Positions 10,028-19,868 of a stretch of 64,000 bases of DNA are shown in pieces (position 1 is the first letter of the stretch; every line of letters begins with the position of its first letter). The notes below the pieces were generated by a model. The model did no database searches. It saw only the letters and a program-made list of their open reading frames with translations, and was not told the origin of the DNA. Source of the stretch: DATMER01 sp963741305 (GTDB taxonomy: Bacteria; Acidobacteriota; Thermoanaerobaculia; Multivoradales; UBA5704); contig CAVUHL010000003.1 in the NCBI GenBank assembly GCA_963741305.1, positions 4,278,001 to 4,342,000 of the forward strand, written 5' to 3'. The position numbers and the translations under genes are program-made.

Positions 10028-11143
10028 TTACCTCAACCAGTGCAGGGGGTCGTCCGGCCGGTTCTCCACTCGGATTTCGAAGTAGAGCCTGTCCGACGCC
10101 AGCCCCACGACATCACCTAAAGATACCATACCTCCCGCCCCTACCCTCAGCTCGGAGAGGCCCGCGTAGAGGGTGAACACGCGCCCCGGATGATGCACGA
10201 TCACCGTGGCTCCATAGCCCTGGAATGGGGCGGCGTAGAGCACCTTGCCGGGGAACACGGAGCGCACCTCCGACGCCGCCTCCGTGGCCAGGCCGATGCC
10301 GTTGTGGGGCACGCGCGTCTTGTAGCGCGGATCGAGGCGGAAGCCGAACTTCTCGGTCACCTTCCCCGGGACCGGCCAGTCGAGCACGCCGTGGAACTGC
10401 TGGATCGGCTTGCCCGACATCTCCGAGGTGGTGCGGCCATAGAGGAAGTCCACCAGGTTGGAGAGCTTGCGCTCGCGGTCGGCGAGGGCGCCGGCCTTCT
10501 CGGCGAGGGCGCGGCCCTCCGTCTCGGCCCGCGCCAGGAGGGCGGCCTTGCGCTGGCGCACCGCGGCGAGCTGCCGGCGGCGGGCCTCTTCCTGGGCGAG
10601 CCAGCGGTCGAGGTCTTCGCGCTGAGCCGCAAGGCGGTCGCGCTCGCGGGCCAGGCGCTGGCCGGTCTCCTGGTAGCGGACGACGGCGGCGCGGTCGCGG
10701 CGGGCGAGGTAGCGCGCCAGCCGGATCGAGGGGAGGAGCCGCTCGTCGGGCCGCAGTGCGAGGAAGAAGCGCAGGTAGCCCTGGCGCCCGAGGCGGTAGA
10801 GCGCGCCCAGGCGGCGCCGGAGCCCCTGCCGCGCCTGCTCCAGCGAAGCGGTCAGCCGGGCCACCTCGCGCTCCCCCTCCTCGGCCTGCTGAACGGCGAG
10901 GTCGCGCGCGGTCGCGGCTTCTTCAAGGCGCGCCTCCTGGAGGCGCAGCTCCAGGTCGGCCGCCTCCAGCTCGCCGCGCAGCCCGCTCTGGAGCTTCCGC
11001 GCCTCCCCCACCCGCGCCTCCAGCTTGGCGATCTCGCCGCGCAGGTTGTCGAGCTCCTGCTCGCGGGTGAGAGGCGGTTCCTGCGGGAGTGCGGGCAGGG
11101 CCAGGGCGAAGAGGAGGGCCCAGGCGAGGAGGCGGTGCGGCAT
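10028..11143 (-). CDS. envC: EnvC-like murein hydrolase activator with degenerate LytM domain
   Basis: Periplasmic activator of septal peptidoglycan amidases. The 371 residues comprise a signal peptide (LLAWALLFALALPALPQ), a long coiled coil (about 25-235, rich in Glu/Arg/Ala heptads) and a LytM/M23 domain (about 255-371). Active M23 peptidases need HxxxD and HxH; here the first motif is HNGIG (His280 kept, Asp replaced by Gly284) and YAHL has become YAGL. Loss of metal ligands is what defines the EnvC-type activators, so this fits. I start at 11143 (signal peptide); the open frame extends upstream only as an antisense shadow. A TACAAT box lies eight bases before the ATG. It heads the leftward operon envC - S41-like - yibQ-like. 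Confidence 0.87.
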   Translation of the reverse strand: MPHRLLAWALLFALALPALPQEPPLTREQELDNLRGEIAKLEARVGEARKLQSGLRGELEAADLELRLQEARLEEAATARDLAVQQAEEGEREVARLTASLEQARQGLRRRLGALYRLGRQGYLRFFLALRPDERLLPSIRLARYLARRDRAAVVRYQETGQRLARERDRLAAQREDLDRWLAQEEARRRQLAAVRQRKAALLARAETEGRALAEKAGALADRERKLSNLVDFLYGRTTSEMSGKPIQQFHGVLDWPVPGKVTEKFGFRLDPRYKTRVPHNGIGLATEAASEVRSVFPGKVLYAAPFQGYGATVIVHHPGRVFTLYAGLSELRVGAGGMVSLGDVVGLASDRLYFEIRVENRPDDPLHWLR

Positions 11144-11157
11144 CAAGGGAGATTGTA
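11144..11157 (-). promoter_or_regulatory. Candidate -10 for leaderless envC-like gene
   Basis: TACAAT reads on the minus strand at 11157-11152, with eight bases before the ATG at 11143 and no purine-rich Shine-Dalgarno between them. Transcription would start at or within a base or two of the ATG. The 9-bp-period hairpin repeat abuts the box on its upstream side. No good -35 box is visible. Confidence 0.5.
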
Positions 11158-11226
11158 AAGGACCAAAAGGACCTAAACGACGTAAAGGACGTAAACGACA
11201 AAGGACTCCGGAGTCCTTTAGGTCCT

Positions 11227-11250
<24 letters not shown>
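11153..11250. repeat. 9-bp-period self-complementary repeat block
   Basis: Units of the type AAAGGACCT repeat every nine bases from about 11157 to 11207, the sequence inverts at CTCCGGAG (about 11208), and AGGTCCTTT-type units repeat to about 11250. The two halves are complementary and could form one very long hairpin. The block lies between the 3' end of the prolyl oligopeptidase gene and the envC-like -10 box. The oligopeptidase stop codon (11227) and its last residues (KDERTKRT) are inside it. It could terminate the upstream transcript. Similar blocks occur at about 40345-40389 and 48438-48535. Confidence 0.8.
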
Positions 11251-13404
<2,154 letters not shown>

Positions 13405-13460
13405 TCAACTCCCCCCTGATCATGACCAAACAAGAGTGCCGCGTCAGGCCCAAAAAAGGA

Positions 13461-15284
13461 CTACAAATAACCCAACGACTGCAAACTCTTTAAATACTCC
13501 TCCCCCTGCTGGGAAGGCCCCCGGCCCTGACGCGGCTCTCCGTATCCCGGGACGATAGACTGGGCCGGCGCCCATCGGCATCCCGCCGGAGGGGGAGGGA
13601 GTTCCCCGCTCTGAGGCAGTCCCAGGGCTCGCAGGAGCCCCGAAGCCACGGCCTCGGGCTCAGTCGCTCCCATAGGCCCGCCACATCCCGCCCGCCGCCA
13701 GATCAGGACCCGCCCCTGCGACCCTGCGCGGCGCCGGCCCGGGTCCAGGACCACGACCACCGTCCCCATACCCGGCAGCGACCGCGCCAGCAGCGCGTCC
13801 GCGGCGGACAGCTCGGCGCGGACCAGATCGGTGAAGGCCACATCCCCGCCTCTCCACCCGTCCGCGGCAATGTCGAGCCCCGGCAGATAGAGAGCCGCAG
13901 CTTTCGGCTGGGTTGATCCCATCCCGGCGCCAAGCCGCTCTTCAAAGATCCGGCGGTAGAACCGGTCCGGCAGCAGAGCGCGTTGCAGGACCGAGGCCAC
14001 GGCCTCGGGAGGCAGGGCGGCGGCCAGCCGCGGCTCCCCCCCTTTATCTATCCTGGTGCGCCTCGCGAGGTTTTCGGCCTCTTTTTTTCCTGACTCCGGC
14101 GCGATTGCCCCCTGGGCTCCTTCCTCCAGAAGCTGAAAGGCGCCATGGGCCACCACCAGCCCGGGCAGGGGCTCGGCTGGGAAGGTCCCCCACCAGTTTA
14201 CGGAGAGCACCGGCGAACCGCCGCGCGAGGCGAGCTCCCAGACCGCGAACGCGCGCCGACGGTTGGCGAGCACCGGCCGGTACTCGGCCAGCCCGAGCGG
14301 CACCTCGACCCCACTCCACCAGAGGCGGACCGGACCGTTGCGCGCCAGTGGGGTCTCGACGCCCAGCGGCCGGAAGCTGTCGAGGGACGTGACGCCGTGG
14401 TCCGGGCCGGGGATGCCGGTCGCCACCGCGGTCCAGAAGGACGCGGGTGGCTCGCCGCCCTCTCGCTCATAGCGGAAGGCCCGGCCGCCTTCCCGAGCCA
14501 GCCGTCCCATCGTGGGCAGGTCGCCCACGGCGAGCAGGTAATCCAGCTCTTCTGGCAGCACTCCGTCTATCCCAAGCAGGAGGACCCTGTCTCCGGGAGC
14601 CATCGGCAGTGTCGGAGGCGCCCTAACCGGCTCCCGCCTTACGGACTGCACCGCCGGCACCGTCAGGAGGAATGCCGCCGCGAGGACTGCGAGCCCGATG
14701 CCGCGCCGGGAGAACAGCCGGGTCTGGGGAGTCGTGTCGGTGAAGCGGATCGCCAGGGTGAGCAGGCCCTGGTACACCAGGCGGACCAGGACCGCAACCG
14801 CGAGGGGCGCGGCCAGCGCCAGGACCATGAGGAGCGTCCGGTTCCCCTCGTGAACCAGCTCCCGGGCGCCGAGGAGGGCCAGGCCGAGCGCCGCTGCCCC
14901 CGCCGCCGCGGCGGCAGCCAGCGAGACCGCCTCGATCCGCTTCACATGGTAGAGGCGGATCACCAGGAGGACGATGCCGCACAGGGCCAGGAAGCCGAGC
15001 CCGGCCGCGAAGGAGATCGGCGGGAACAGGTGGAGGAAGAGCGGCACGACGTCCAGGGGGGAAGACGAGAAGCCGCCGTTGGCCGCCACCAGCGCGAGCG
15101 CCAGCGCCACGGCCGAGACACCGCCGGCCAGGAGGGCGACCCGGGCCGTCAGGTAGACGACGGTGCGCAGGGGTGCGCGCGGGCGCAGCGCGTCCTGCAG
15201 CAGGAAACGCTCGAAGCCGTGATCGAGATACCCGAGCCGCCGCAGCTCCGAGCGGACCTGGTCGAGGTTTTCCCCCGGTGCCAT
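13461..15284 (-). CDS. Membrane-anchored alkaline-phosphatase superfamily protein
   Basis: The 607-residue protein has an N-terminal cytoplasmic stretch, about five or six membrane segments (residues 35-240) and a C-terminal phosphodiesterase/sulfatase-like domain. That domain opens with RVLLLGIDGVLPEELDYLL, as in type I phosphodiesterase/nucleotide pyrophosphatase proteins, and includes SFWTAVATGIPGPDHGVTS, where the usual nucleophile Thr/Ser region lies. The tail ends SLQSLGYL, a motif I associate with secreted sulfatase-like proteins of Acidobacteria. Substrate is unknown. The start at 15284 is preceded by TAGACT and seven bases. An open frame continues beyond this start but is antisense to the GNAT gene. 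Confidence 0.7.
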   Translation of the reverse strand: MAPGENLDQVRSELRRLGYLDHGFERFLLQDALRPRAPLRTVVYLTARVALLAGGVSAVALALALVAANGGFSSSPLDVVPLFLHLFPPISFAAGLGFLALCGIVLLVIRLYHVKRIEAVSLAAAAAAGAAALGLALLGARELVHEGNRTLLMVLALAAPLAVAVLVRLVYQGLLTLAIRFTDTTPQTRLFSRRGIGLAVLAAAFLLTVPAVQSVRREPVRAPPTLPMAPGDRVLLLGIDGVLPEELDYLLAVGDLPTMGRLAREGGRAFRYEREGGEPPASFWTAVATGIPGPDHGVTSLDSFRPLGVETPLARNGPVRLWWSGVEVPLGLAEYRPVLANRRRAFAVWELASRGGSPVLSVNWWGTFPAEPLPGLVVAHGAFQLLEEGAQGAIAPESGKKEAENLARRTRIDKGGEPRLAAALPPEAVASVLQRALLPDRFYRRIFEERLGAGMGSTQPKAAALYLPGLDIAADGWRGGDVAFTDLVRAELSAADALLARSLPGMGTVVVVLDPGRRRAGSQGRVLIWRRAGCGGPMGATEPEAVASGLLRALGLPQSGELPPPPAGCRWAPAQSIVPGYGEPRQGRGPSQQGEEYLKSLQSLGYL

Positions 15285-15303
15285 AACGGCTAGTCTATCC
15301 TCG
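15285..15303. promoter_or_regulatory. Bidirectional leaderless promoter with overlapping -10 boxes
   Basis: Only 19 bp separate the divergent start codons at 15284 (minus) and 15304 (plus). The heptamer TAGTCTA at 15291-15297 gives TAGTCT on the plus strand and TAGACT on the minus strand, each followed by exactly seven bases and then ATG. Neither gene has room for a Shine-Dalgarno. The -35 regions would lie inside the opposite coding sequences. Confidence 0.6.
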
Positions 15304-15774
15304 ATGGCTGACCCCACTTTCCTGATCCGGCCGCTCAGGGAGATGCCGGAGGCCGGCCGCCTCCTGGCGCAAGCCTTCAAGGACGCCTGGCCCGACTTCT
15401 TCGCGGACCGCTCGGCCGAGGAGATCGAGGAAGCCATGTTCAAGGCATCGCCGGGAGACTCCGGGCTGCCGGCCATCCTCGTCGCCTCGACGGACGGCCG
15501 GATCGCCGGCACGGTCGCGCTGCGGGCGCGCTCGGTAGAGACCCACGAGCACCTGGGCCCCTGGGTCACCGGCCTCTGGGTAACGCCGGACCTCCGCGGG
15601 CTCGGCCTGGGCCGCGACCTGATGCTCGCCATCACGGAAGAAGCCGCGGCTCGGGGATTCCGGGAGATCCACGCGGTCACCAACACCGCGCGCGGGCTCT
15701 TCGAAAAGCTGGGTTGGAACCGGGTCGAGGAGATCCTCTACCACGGGGAGGAGGTCACGCTGTTTCGCGGGTAG
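15304..15774 (+). CDS. GNAT family N-acetyltransferase
   Basis: A 156-residue acetyl-CoA-dependent acyltransferase of the GNAT fold. The pantetheine-binding motif A is clear: VTGLWVTPDLRGLGLGRDLM (about residues 80-100, the RGLGLGRDL part corresponding to Q/RxxGxG/A), followed by AVTNTARGLFEKLGW, a typical motif B end. The substrate cannot be told. The start at 15304 shares a 19-bp promoter region with the divergent alkaline-phosphatase gene and appears leaderless. The stop TAG lies in the GGGTAG of the first unit of a 21-bp repeat array, so the array supplies the gene end. Confidence 0.85.
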   Translation: MADPTFLIRPLREMPEAGRLLAQAFKDAWPDFFADRSAEEIEEAMFKASPGDSGLPAILVASTDGRIAGTVALRARSVETHEHLGPWVTGLWVTPDLRGLGLGRDLMLAITEEAAARGFREIHAVTNTARGLFEKLGWNRVEEILYHGEEVTLFRG

Positions 15775-15965
15775 AAGCCCTCCAACGAACAGGTAAAGCC
15801 CTCCAACGAGCGGGTAGAGAAGGCAAACGACTGGGTAGAGGGGTCTACCCGCTGGGTAGAAGGGCTCTACCCAGTCAATTCCGGACACAGCCCCGTCATC
15901 TCCGGTCCCTACCCAGTGGGTAGCGCGTCCAAACGAGTGGTTGGAGCGGTCTACCCACTCATTTC
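15771..15965. repeat. 21-bp-period degenerate tandem array (array B)
   Basis: Units beginning GTAG/GTAA start at 15771, 15793, 15814, 15835 and 15856, then, after degenerate units, at 15920 and about 15941. Unit types are GTAGAGAAGGCAAACGACTG plus G and an inverted form TCTACCC-GC-TGGGTAGA. The same unit family recurs at 51284-51411. The array lies between the convergent GNAT and HIT genes. The stop codons of both (TAG in CGGGTAG and in ATGAGTGGGTAG read leftward) belong to array units. Confidence 0.85.
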
Positions 15966-16358
15966 CGCCGCCAACCGTTCGCTCAGCGCTTCCAACGGCT
16001 CGTCGGCGTAGGCAATCGCCGTTCCCGAGCCCCAAACGGGACCGGGCCACGCCGGATCGGTTGCGAACCGGGCGACAACATGCACGTGGAGCTGCGGCAC
16101 CACGTTCCCGAGGGCTCCCACGTTCAGTTTGTCCGGCTGGAACAGCCGCTCGAGCACCTCGCCCGCCCGCGCGACCTCCTCGATCAGCTCCGCCCGGTCC
16201 GCCATCGATAGCTCATGGATCTCCCGCACTCCCTCCCGCTCCGGCACCAGGATCAGCCAGGGAAAGCGGCAGTCCTTCATCAGCAGCACGCGGCAGAGCG
16301 GCAGGCGGGCGACCTCGACGGTGTCGCGGGCGAGCGTGGGATGGAGGGCGAAGGGCAT
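15951..16358 (-). CDS. HIT family protein (histidine triad)
   Basis: A 135-residue histidine-triad nucleotide hydrolase/transferase. The C-terminal motif reads VVPQLHVHVVARF, a QxHxH variant of the histidine triad common in bacterial HIT proteins; upstream are FPWLILVP and LNVGALGNVVPQ, typical of the fold. The natural substrate is unknown; relatives hydrolyse dinucleoside polyphosphates or AMP conjugates. I start at the ATG at 16358, which lies seven bases after a TAGTGT box; an in-frame extension of 12 codons upstream would cross the promoter. The last residues MSG and the stop are encoded by a 21-bp array unit. Confidence 0.85.
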   Translation of the reverse strand: MPFALHPTLARDTVEVARLPLCRVLLMKDCRFPWLILVPEREGVREIHELSMADRAELIEEVARAGEVLERLFQPDKLNVGALGNVVPQLHVHVVARFATDPAWPGPVWGSGTAIAYADEPLEALSERLAAEMSG

Positions 16359-16394
16359 TAGACGCACACTAGGTGACCGGCTCGCCGTGGTCAA
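16359..16394 (-). promoter_or_regulatory. Sigma-70-type promoter of the HIT gene, leaderless
   Basis: TTGACC on the minus strand (16394-16389), a 17-bp spacer, TAGTGT (16371-16366), seven bases, then the ATG at 16358. This is the best complete -35/-10 pair in the window and supports the leaderless reading of the other genes with the same -10 spacing. Confidence 0.65.
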
Positions 16395-16630
16395 CAGTCA
16401 TGGCCGTCCGCTGTAGAGACGTCCCCAGTCCGCTGGCACGGACCTGCCGGGTGTACAGGGTCGGGGCGTCTCATGGCCCCAGCCGCCATCAACGCCAGCA
16501 GTGCTCATGAACGTTCCCCGGCAGGTTTTTTCGCAAGCGGCACCGGCTGGGGTGGATGGGGTCCGCCGTGGAGACGGCAACCTGACGGGTTCCTGTCTGG
16601 GTACAATCCACGAGCCATGAGAGTCATGCG
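16395..16630. other. Upstream region of thrB with candidate -10 and five-codon uORF
   Basis: No gene is supported here. TACAAT lies at 16602-16607. Nine bases later an ATG at 16617 opens the five-codon frame M-R-V-M-R, whose TGA (16632-16634) overlaps the thrB ATG (16631-16633) as ATGA. An imperfect inverted repeat (GACGTCCCC near 16418 and GGGGCGTC near 16464) lies further upstream. I see no T/I-rich attenuator peptide and no riboswitch I recognise. Confidence 0.4.
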
Positions 16631-17524
16631 ATGAGGGCCTACGCGGCAGCCGGTGTGGGCAACTTCGCCGCCGGGTTCGACGTGCTCGGCGCGTCCCTGG
16701 CTCCGGTGGACGGGAGCCTGTGGGGTGATGTGGTGGAAGTCGAGGCCGCGGACTCGCCGAGCTTCGCGGTCGCGGGGCCGTACGCGGACCGGCTGCCGTC
16801 CGATACGGCCGACAACCTGGTGGTGCGGACGCGGGACCTCTTCGGAGAGGTCGTGCCGCTCCCCCCTCTGGCCCTCACCCTCCACAAGGGCCTGCCGGTG
16901 TGCAGCGGCCTGGGATCGAGCGCCGCGAGTGTGGCGGCCACGGTTGCGGCCCTGAACGCCTGGTGCGGAGAGCCGCTGGACCGGGAAGCGCTCCTCGACG
17001 TTGCCGGCAAGGCCGAGGGCCTCGCTTCCGGCTCCGTGCACCTGGACAACGTGGCTCCGGCCCTCCTCGGCGGCTTGATCCTGGTCACTTCTTCGGGGCT
17101 GCCCCGTGGGCTCCCCTTTCCCGCGGATCTGCGCATCGTGGTGGCGAGCCCGGCCCTCTCCCTCGCGACCCGGGAGGCCCGGCGCGTGCTCCCCCGTGAG
17201 GTGCCCCTCTCACTGGCCGTGGCGCACGCCGAGAACCTGGCTGGTTTCGTCCACGCCCTGCACACGGACGACCGCTCCCTGCTCAAGGCGACGCTGCGGG
17301 ATCTGCTCGCCGAGCCCTGGCGGGCGGACCTGGTCCCAGGATTCCGCGAGGTCCAGGCAAGCGCCCTCCATGCCGGAGCGCTCGGATGCAGCCTTTCGGG
17401 AGCGGGACCGGCAGTCTTCGCGGTCTCCAGCGAGGAGGATGCCCCCGCGGTCGCCGCCGCGATGCAGGGGTTCGGAGTCGTGCGGGTCTGCCGGCTGGAC
17501 GTTCACGGAGCGCGCATCCTGTGA
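16631..17524 (+). CDS. thrB: Homoserine kinase ThrB
   Basis: GHMP-family kinase that phosphorylates homoserine to O-phosphohomoserine, the penultimate step of threonine synthesis. The 297-residue length fits. Motif 1 is AAAGVGNFAAGFDVLG (residues 4-19); the ATP-binding glycine-rich motif 2 is PVCSGLGSSAASVAA (about 90-104); motif 3 near the C-terminus is GCSLSGAGPAVFA. ATG at 16631 overlaps the stop of a five-codon upstream frame. The end overlaps thrC by GTGA, so the two are translationally coupled. Confidence 0.95.
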   Translation: MRAYAAAGVGNFAAGFDVLGASLAPVDGSLWGDVVEVEAADSPSFAVAGPYADRLPSDTADNLVVRTRDLFGEVVPLPPLALTLHKGLPVCSGLGSSAASVAATVAALNAWCGEPLDREALLDVAGKAEGLASGSVHLDNVAPALLGGLILVTSSGLPRGLPFPADLRIVVASPALSLATREARRVLPREVPLSLAVAHAENLAGFVHALHTDDRSLLKATLRDLLAEPWRADLVPGFREVQASALHAGALGCSLSGAGPAVFAVSSEEDAPAVAAAMQGFGVVRVCRLDVHGARIL

Positions 17525-18765
17525 TCCTCCGAAGCACCCGCAATCCGACCTACACCGCCACTTTTGGCGAGGCCATGACCCGCAACCTCGCTCCGGACGG
17601 CGGGCTCTACGTCCCTACCTCTCTCCCTACTTTTGCGGACATCGACCATCTCCTCTCCCTCCCCTGGGAGGAGCGCTGCGGCGAGATCCTCTCCCGCCTG
17701 CTGGGAGATGAGTACGAGGAGAGCGATGCGTTCGACTTCCCCATCCTCGTGGACCCGATAGGGGCGCTGGAGCTGTTCCACGGGCCGTCCCTGGCCTTCA
17801 AGGACTTCGGCGCCAGGTTCCTCGCCCGGATGCTGAAGGGGGACCGCACGATCCTGACCGCCACCAGCGGCGACACCGGAGCGGCGGTCGCGCAGGCTTT
17901 CTGGAAGCTGCCCGGCATCCGGGTGGTGGTCCTCTATCCCAGGGGCCGGGTCACTCCCCTCCAGGAGCGGCAGTTCGCCAGCCTCGGAGAGAACGTCCTC
18001 GCCCTCGCCGTGGAAGGCGCCTTCGACGACTGCCAGGCGCTCGCGAAGGCTTGCTTCGCGGACCCGGAGCTGTCCAAGGAGTTGGGCCTCACCTCGGCGA
18101 ACTCGATCAACGTGGCCCGCCTGCTGGCTCAGACGCTCTACTATTTCGAAGGGGTAGCACGGATTGGGAAGCCGCCGGTGATCGCGGTCCCCAGCGGCAA
18201 CTTCGGCAACCTCTGCGCCGGCCTCTGGGCCTGGAAGATGGGCCTCCCGGTGCGCGCCTTCGTGGCCGCGACCAATGCGAACACCACCGTCCCCGACTTC
18301 CTGGAGACTGGGGAGTACCGCCCCCGGCCGAGCGTGGCAACGCTCTCGAACGCCATGGACGTGGGAGCCCCCAGCAACTGGGAGAGGATCGCCGACCTGC
18401 TGCAGGGAGATTGGCAGATCCTCCGCTGGGGCAGCGTGGACGACGAAGGCACCCGGACGGCGATCCGGGAGCTCGACGCCCGCGGCTATCTCGCCGATCC
18501 CCATGGCGCCGTGGCCTGGGCTGTCCTGGAGAAGAAGCTGCTTCCCGGGGAGACCGGCCTGTTCCTGGCCACCGCGCACCCCGCCAAGTTCAAGGAGAGC
18601 CTGGAGCCGGTGCTGGGACGGGAGATCCCGCTGCCCGAAGCGCTGGCCGAGTTGCTGGACCGGCCGCTGCTGGCCGAGCCGCTGGAAAACAACCCTGAGT
18701 CATTGAAGCGCCGCCTGCGAGCTTTCCCTGGGACCGCCGGCATCTTGCCGGCTCCGGGTTTTTAG
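17521..18765 (+). CDS. thrC: Threonine synthase ThrC
   Basis: PLP-dependent lyase that converts O-phosphohomoserine to threonine. The 414-residue protein opens with LRSTRNPTYTATFGEAMTRNLAPDGGLYVP, the E. coli-type N-terminus; the PLP lysine lies in HGPSLAFKDFG and the phosphate-binding loop in TATSGDTGAA and PSGNFGNLCAG. It starts with the GTG at 17521 inside the thrB stop. The final residues GTAGILPAPGF come from a GCCGGCATCTTGCCGGC hairpin repeat that has replaced the native 3' end; the enzyme body is complete before that. Confidence 0.95.
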   Translation: MILRSTRNPTYTATFGEAMTRNLAPDGGLYVPTSLPTFADIDHLLSLPWEERCGEILSRLLGDEYEESDAFDFPILVDPIGALELFHGPSLAFKDFGARFLARMLKGDRTILTATSGDTGAAVAQAFWKLPGIRVVVLYPRGRVTPLQERQFASLGENVLALAVEGAFDDCQALAKACFADPELSKELGLTSANSINVARLLAQTLYYFEGVARIGKPPVIAVPSGNFGNLCAGLWAWKMGLPVRAFVAATNANTTVPDFLETGEYRPRPSVATLSNAMDVGAPSNWERIADLLQGDWQILRWGSVDDEGTRTAIRELDARGYLADPHGAVAWAVLEKKLLPGETGLFLATAHPAKFKESLEPVLGREIPLPEALAELLDRPLLAEPLENNPESLKRRLRAFPGTAGILPAPGF

Positions 18766-18807
18766 AAGAGCCGGAGCCGGCAAGATGCCGGCGGTCCCAG
18801 GGGGAAA
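18723..18807. repeat. GCCGGCATCTTGCCGGC-type inverted repeat
   Basis: Two nearly perfect arms of about 35 bp (18723-18757 and 18771-18807) flank a 13-base loop with a T-run. The arms carry GGGACCGCCGGCATCTTGC and its complement. The element is widespread in GC-rich environmental bacteria, where it often yields peptides such as AGILPA. It lies between the convergent thrC and aminotransferase genes, encodes the thrC tail and stop, and could act as a bidirectional terminator. Confidence 0.85.
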
Positions 18808-18812
18808 ACGCT

Positions 18813-19868
18813 TCAGCCCTGCCGCAAGGCCACCGACAACCGCCGCAGCCCCTCCCCCACATCCTCGGGGAGCACTGCGAAGCCCAGCCGGAAGTGCCGG
18901 GGGAACTCGAAGAACCGCCCCGGCACGATCGAGGTCTCCAGCGCCCGCAGCCGGTCGTGCAGCGGCTCGCTGTCCTCTTCCTTCCTCAGCCTGGGGAACA
19001 CCTTCATCGCGCGCGGCGGAACCACGCACTCCAGAAGGTCCTCGTGCTCGCGCAGGAACTCGTGGATCATGCGGACGTTCGGGTCCAGGATCGCCTTCGT
19101 CCGCTCCTCCAGCCGCGGAAGCTGCCGGAACGCGGCCAGGGCCAGGCTGTCGCTCGGCACCGAGCCCACCGAGCCCATGAAGTCGCGGGCGTGGCGCATG
19201 CGCCGGGCAAGCTCCGGCGCGCAGAGCACCCAGCCGCAGCGCAGGCCGGAGAGGCCGTAGCACTTGGTCAGGCTGCTCGTGGTGACGACGTTCGGCCCCA
19301 GGTGGACGTGGCTCCCGCCCGCAACGACGTCCTGGTAGACCTCGTCGATCAAAACGTGCGCATCCCCGGCGATCCGCACGGCCTCGGCCATCTCCTCCCG
19401 CGGAAGGAAGACGCCGCTCGGGTTGTGCGGGTTCGTGATCACCACCATCCGCACCCGGTCCGACATGGCTTTCCGGAGATCGTCGAGGTCGATGTGATAG
19501 CCGTCCTCGAAACGGCGGGCGAACCGCCGGACCTTCGCTCCGAGGAACTCCAACGCGGCCAGGAGCGGCTCGTAGGTGGGCTGCTCCACCAGCACCTCGT
19601 CCCCCGGCTCCAGTAACGTGGCGAAGGCGAGGAAGTTCGCGCCCGAGGTGCCCTCGGACGGCACCACCTGCTCCGGCGTCACGCCGTATTTGGCCGCAAT
19701 GGCTTCGAGGAGCGGCTCGTAGCCGTCCTGGTTGGGGCCGTTCACCAGGACATCCTCCGGCGCCAGCTCCAGGTCCTCGGTGTTGACGCGCAGGATGCCG
19801 CTGTTGGCCAGGTTGTAGCGCGCCGCGGCGTGCTCCTTGGACCAGCGCATGTACACGCTGCCTTTCAT
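18813..19868 (-). CDS. Class I/II PLP aminotransferase
   Basis: Fold-type I PLP enzyme of 351 residues. Visible motifs: NGPNQDGYEPLLEAIA, the GTSGANFLAF cofactor region, NPHNPSGVF (carboxylate/PLP-contacting Asn), VLIDEVYQDV (Asp binding the pyridine N) and the Schiff-base lysine in TSSLTKCYGLSGLRCGW. The N-terminal arm is short, so it is a compact member. The amino-acid substrate cannot be told. The ATG at 19868 overlaps the stop of the upstream permease gene (ATGA), which makes a two-gene unit of amino-acid permease and aminotransferase and suggests uptake with conversion of one amino acid or related amine. Confidence 0.88.
   Translation of the reverse strand: MKGSVYMRWSKEHAAARYNLANSGILRVNTEDLELAPEDVLVNGPNQDGYEPLLEAIAAKYGVTPEQVVPSEGTSGANFLAFATLLEPGDEVLVEQPTYEPLLAALEFLGAKVRRFARRFEDGYHIDLDDLRKAMSDRVRMVVITNPHNPSGVFLPREEMAEAVRIAGDAHVLIDEVYQDVVAGGSHVHLGPNVVTTSSLTKCYGLSGLRCGWVLCAPELARRMRHARDFMGSVGSVPSDSLALAAFRQLPRLEERTKAILDPNVRMIHEFLREHEDLLECVVPPRAMKVFPRLRKEEDSEPLHDRLRALETSIVPGRFFEFPRHFRLGFAVLPEDVGEGLRRLSVALRQG

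Noticed and set aside
16398..16580. A 60-codon leftward frame in the HIT-thrB gap.
   Set aside because: It covers the HIT promoter, has no Shine-Dalgarno and no recognisable protein.
16395..16600. Riboswitch or attenuator upstream of thrB.
   Set aside because: Only a weak inverted repeat is visible; no known riboswitch core, no Thr/Ile-rich leader peptide and no terminator T-run.
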